64,000 nucleotides of DNA. Origin: Pseudanabaena sp. Chao 1811. GTDB lineage: Bacteria > Cyanobacteriota > Cyanobacteriia > Pseudanabaenales > Pseudanabaenaceae. How positions within the stretch are numbered: position 1 is the first letter of the stretch; each line of letters starts with the position of its first letter. Made by a program: the position numbers and the translations under genes. Positions 61,662 through 64,000 of this stretch are shown here, piece after piece. The notes below the pieces were generated by a model that had not been told where the DNA came from, searched no databases, and saw only the letters and a list, made by a program, of their open reading frames with translations. The stretch spans positions 4,202,501 to 4,266,500 of the forward strand of contig NZ_CP101416.1 in assembly GCF_027942295.1 (NCBI RefSeq), given 5' to 3'.

Positions 61662-62804
61662 ATGAACCAGACAATTCCCAATATTCTCGTTGTTGATGAT
61701 GAACCCAACAACTTTGATGTAATTGAAACTTTTTTATCAGAACAAGACTACCAATTGTACTACGCCTCCAACGGGGATTCAGCACTTGGCATCTTAGAAA
61801 CTGTTCAGCCTGATTTAATCTTGCTGGATGTGATGATGCCAGGAATTGATGGTATTGAAGTATGTCGTCGTATTAAAGCAATGCCACAATGGGAAAATGT
61901 ACCAATTATTATGGTGACTGCCCTGACTAGCAAGGAAGACTTAGCTCGATGTCTAAATGCAGGAGCAGATGACTTTATTGGTAAACCTGTAAATAGTAGT
62001 GAACTTAGAGCTAGGGTGCATTCGATGATGCGCATCAAGCAGCAATATGACAATATTAAAAGCTTATCTAATTTGCAAACACAAACGATTGATTTATTGC
62101 AAAATAGTTTGCAGGAATTAAGTGGTAATTTAGCTTCTAGTTTACCCCATGAACTCAATACCCCACTAAATGGAATTGTTGGTTCAATTGGAATATTACT
62201 GGAAGATTATGAAATTATGCCTCCAGAGGAAATTAAGGAATTTTTATTGCTTGCGCAAGAATCGGCAACAAGGCTGGAGAGATTAACACGTAAATTTTTA
62301 ACCTATGTCTATCTAGAGCTATCTCCTTACAAATCACCCAGTTCGCGATCGCCTAATCTTGAGAAGCAGTCTGATCACCAATTTATTGTTAGTGTTGCTC
62401 AGGCTCAGGCAAACAAAGATGCGCGTAAAGATGATTTGTTGTGCGATCTCGATGAAGTAGTTGTGGCAGTTAACAACCCAGATCTCAAAATTATTATCTC
62501 GGAAATTCTAGAAAATGCTTTTAAATTTTCACAGGCAGGTAGTCAAGTAAGACTATCTGGCAAAGTTGTGAATAATCGATTTCTTTTAGCGATCACTGAT
62601 CAGGGTTGGGGAATGACTGAGGATCAGATCTCAAAAGTTGGTGCATTTATGCAGTTTGAGCGGAAATTACACGAGCAACAGGGGGCGGGCTTAGGACTAA
62701 AGATTGTAACGAAACTTGTGGAAAATTATGGTGGAACGTTCTCAATTAACAGCATTTATAAGCAAGAAACTACCGTTAACATTGAATTACCATTAGCAGC
62801 ATAA
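61662..62804 (+). CDS. Receiver-histidine kinase
   Basis: A 380-residue protein with an N-terminal receiver (Asp 56 in LILLDVMMPGIDG, Lys in DDFIGKPVNSSE) followed by a histidine kinase core: a HisKA-like helix with His 163 in SLPHELNTPLNGIV and a HATPase (ILENAFKFS near 285, DQGWGMTEDQ near 310, QGAGLGLKIVTKLVENYGG near 340-358). A stretch of about 35 residues (SSRSPNLEKQSDHQFIVSV) between helix and HATPase is polar and variable. It is the third gene of the operon. It could receive phosphate from the hybrid kinase and pass the signal on, the usual phosphorelay order, which is inferred. Confidence 0.87.
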   Translation: MNQTIPNILVVDDEPNNFDVIETFLSEQDYQLYYASNGDSALGILETVQPDLILLDVMMPGIDGIEVCRRIKAMPQWENVPIIMVTALTSKEDLARCLNAGADDFIGKPVNSSELRARVHSMMRIKQQYDNIKSLSNLQTQTIDLLQNSLQELSGNLASSLPHELNTPLNGIVGSIGILLEDYEIMPPEEIKEFLLLAQESATRLERLTRKFLTYVYLELSPYKSPSSRSPNLEKQSDHQFIVSVAQAQANKDARKDDLLCDLDEVVVAVNNPDLKIIISEILENAFKFSQAGSQVRLSGKVVNNRFLLAITDQGWGMTEDQISKVGAFMQFERKLHEQQGAGLGLKIVTKLVENYGGTFSINSIYKQETTVNIELPLAA

Positions 62805-62817
62805 CTAAAGATACGTG

Positions 62818-62906
62818 AGTTCGATAACGCTATTTGCGCGGCGCAAATAGCGAAAAATGGTAAAAATCGCTAAGCGATTTTTACCATTTTTTGCCTTCGT
62901 CGAACT
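62818..62906. repeat. Family E element, copy E2
   Basis: Ends AGTTCGA and TCGAACT are inverted. Inside are two hairpins: CGCTATTTGCGC with its complement, and AAAATGGTAAAAATCGCT with its complement. It follows the REC-kinase operon and may also end its transcript. Confidence 0.75.
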
Positions 62907-62967
62907 GATGTTAAAGATAGGTAGGTATTGCTTCACACCACCTGTCCTACAGTGATTTTCAATAAAA

Positions 62968-63028
62968 ACCCCTAACAAATTATTTGAAAGTTTTGCAAGG
63001 CAAAACTTTCAAATAATTTGTTAGGGGT
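62968..63028. repeat. Family F-like element, copy F3 (long perfect hairpin)
   Basis: ACCCCTAACAAATTATTTGA (first 20 bases), then AAGTTTTGC, pair completely with the right arm around AAG, giving a 29-base stem. The stem centre resembles F2 (TTTGCAAAGCAAA). It lies just beyond the glutaredoxin stop on the minus strand. Confidence 0.75.
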
Positions 63029-63057
63029 CTAATTTAAGTGCTTTGCACTTGAATTTT

Positions 63058-63318
63058 TTATGCGGCGAGTAATGGATCGAGCTTGCCCTGACGATCTAGA
63101 TTATGGATAGCATCACAACCTCCAATATGTTGATCGTTGATAAAGATCTGCGGTACAGATCTTTTACCATCAGAACCTCTAGCAACCATTTGCGATCGCG
63201 CCGCTTCATCCCCATCAATTACATATTCGATGTACTCTACACCTTTTTGATCGAGCAGATGTTTTGCTCTGATACAGAAAGGACACATGCGCCATGTATA
63301 GATTTCAACTTTTGCCAT
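63058..63318 (-). CDS. grxC: Glutaredoxin (GrxC type)
   Basis: An 86-residue dithiol glutaredoxin with active site MCPFCIRAK near residues 11-19, cis-Pro region SVPQIFIND near 54-62, and GGCDAI near 66-71 for glutathione binding. It reduces glutathione-mixed disulfides and can serve ribonucleotide reductase. AAGGA lies 7 bases before the ATG. It is a single gene; a long hairpin follows. The CPFC variant (instead of CPYC) is common in bacterial GrxC. Confidence 0.92.
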   Translation of the reverse strand: MAKVEIYTWRMCPFCIRAKHLLDQKGVEYIEYVIDGDEAARSQMVARGSDGKRSVPQIFINDQHIGGCDAIHNLDRQGKLDPLLAA

Positions 63319-63416
63319 AACTATTTCCTTAAAAAACTACAAACGGTTCATGAACTAATAAATTTTTTGAGAGGCTATTGACCTAACTTCCACTACTTTA
63401 ACGTCAGTTTGACTAA

Positions 63417-63467
63417 GGCAGAAAATGGTAAAAAAATCGCTAAGCGATTTTTTTACCATTTTCTGCC
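63417..63467. repeat. Family E element, copy E3
   Basis: GGCAGAAAATGGTAAAAAAA (first 20 bases), then TCGCT, pairs fully with the right arm, preceded by GTTTGACTAA as in E1. It lies 17 bases beyond the aspS stop on the minus strand, so it may be the aspS terminator. Confidence 0.75.
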
Positions 63468-63483
63468 ATTTGCGCCGCTTTTT

Positions 63484-64000
63484 CTAAGCTTTGGCAGCAG
63501 GTAATGACACTTTAACGTGTAGCTCCTTCAGTTGTGAGTCATCGACACTGGATGGTGCATCGGTCAATAGGTCACGAGCCTGTTGTGTTTTGGGGAAAGC
63601 GATTACATCACGGATTGAGTCTGCCCCAGAGATTAACATCACTAGGCGATCGAGACCAAAGGCAAGTCCACCATGAGGAGGCGTGCCATATTCAAAGGCT
63701 TCCAATAGGAATCCAAACTTCTCTTTTGCTTGTTCATCAGTTAACCCGATCGCGGCAAATACTTTTTCTTGGACTTCGCGCTTGTGAATCCGAATACTAC
63801 CACCGCCAATTTCTGTACCATTGAGTACGAGGTCATAGGCTTGGGCGATCGTATTAACATCAATGGGTTGACCATCGGCAATATCTTCAGGGCGAGGTGA
63901 GGTGAAGGGGTGGTGTAATGCCTCTAGACGCTTCTCATCAGCATTCCATTCAAACATAGGAAAGTCAGTGATCCAGACAAAGTTCAACTTGTCATGATCG
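63484..64000 (-). CDS. aspS: Aspartyl-tRNA synthetase, C-terminal part (partial at window edge)
   Basis: The frame runs in from the right window edge and ends at 63484, giving the last 172 residues of a class II aspartyl-tRNA synthetase. Visible blocks: [13 protein letters not shown], the [11 protein letters not shown] that follows it, [18 protein letters not shown] (class II motif 2-3 region of AspRS), and motif 3 [15 protein letters not shown] with the conserved Arg, then [17 protein letters not shown]. The enzyme charges tRNA-Asp (or Asp/Asn in organisms that use the transamidation route). The tail past [10 protein letters not shown] is about 25 residues, a normal length. Confidence 0.95.
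   Translation of the reverse strand, partial: DHDKLNFVWITDFPMFEWNADEKRLEALHHPFTSPRPEDIADGQPIDVNTIAQAYDLVLNGTEIGGGSIRIHKREVQEKVFAAIGLTDEQAKEKFGFLLEAFEYGTPPHGGLAFGLDRLVMLISGADSIRDVIAFPKTQQARDLLTDAPSSVDDSQLKELHVKVSLPAAKA

Noticed and set aside
1-64000. tRNA or rRNA genes
   Set aside because: No cloverleaf with GGTTCRA-type T-loop and matching acceptor stem, and no rRNA-like block, was recognised by eye; small RNA genes could still be missed.

Overview
The window is chromosomal DNA from a cyanobacterium. The octamer GCGATCGC (HIP1) and its core are very frequent inside and between genes. It carries ndhN, a subunit specific to the photosynthetic NDH-1 complex, and several families best known from cyanobacteria (DUF928, DUF3598, a TIGR02652-like protein, many-domain PAS/GAF histidine kinases). 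The compact repeats between genes would fit a Pseudanabaena-type genome, but that is a guess. Coding is mixed-strand with short operons. I found no rRNA, tRNA or CRISPR array.

Layout. 1-0.5 kb: the tail of an IS256-family transposase with its right inverted repeat. 0.7-6.2 kb: a bacterial dynamin-like GTPase, a zinc-ribbon membrane protein, ndhN, an ABC ATPase, and a pseudogene broken by an 83-bp repeat element. 6.4-14.2 kb: a P-loop ATPase, a 1643-residue TPR/STAND-NTPase/WD40 protein, and a convergent FHA-adenylate cyclase; this is the most system-like part. 14.6-21.9 kb: an HlyD-type adaptor, a COG0523 metal GTPase with a His-rich loop, thiS, a P-type ATPase, and a REC plus degenerate GGDEF protein. 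22-31.7 kb: a J-domain/TPR protein whose start overlaps the end of a solute-binding-protein gene, an NlpC/P60-like protein, a DUF928 protein, a glycosyltransferase, an Rpn-type nuclease, argB, a hemerythrin and rpmF (L32). 31.8-39.6 kb: a SagB-type double nitroreductase, then a surface-glycan cluster (three glycosyltransferases, a Wzy/ligase-like membrane protein, one unassigned protein). 39.7-49.7 kb: an aldolase, a TIGR02652-like protein, a PAS kinase, DUF3598 and DUF4436 proteins, an APH-kinase fusion, an Hsp70-like protein and a small membrane protein. 49.9-62.8 kb: a signalling block with two giant hybrid kinases, a response regulator, a REC-kinase, a CBS protein, thioredoxin, an orphan recombinase-domain protein, and a histidine kinase that has lost its catalytic parts. 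63-64 kb: glutaredoxin and the 3' part of aspS.

A theme across the window is dispersed small palindromic elements. At least six families (called A-F here) sit in nearly every long intergenic gap. Several have terminal inverted repeats of MITE type. One copy interrupts a reading frame, and three coincide with the stop codon of a neighbouring gene. Starts were moved from the longest frame where a ribosome-binding site or domain boundary favoured an inner codon; these are noted per gene. All family names come from reading motifs by eye, without database searches.
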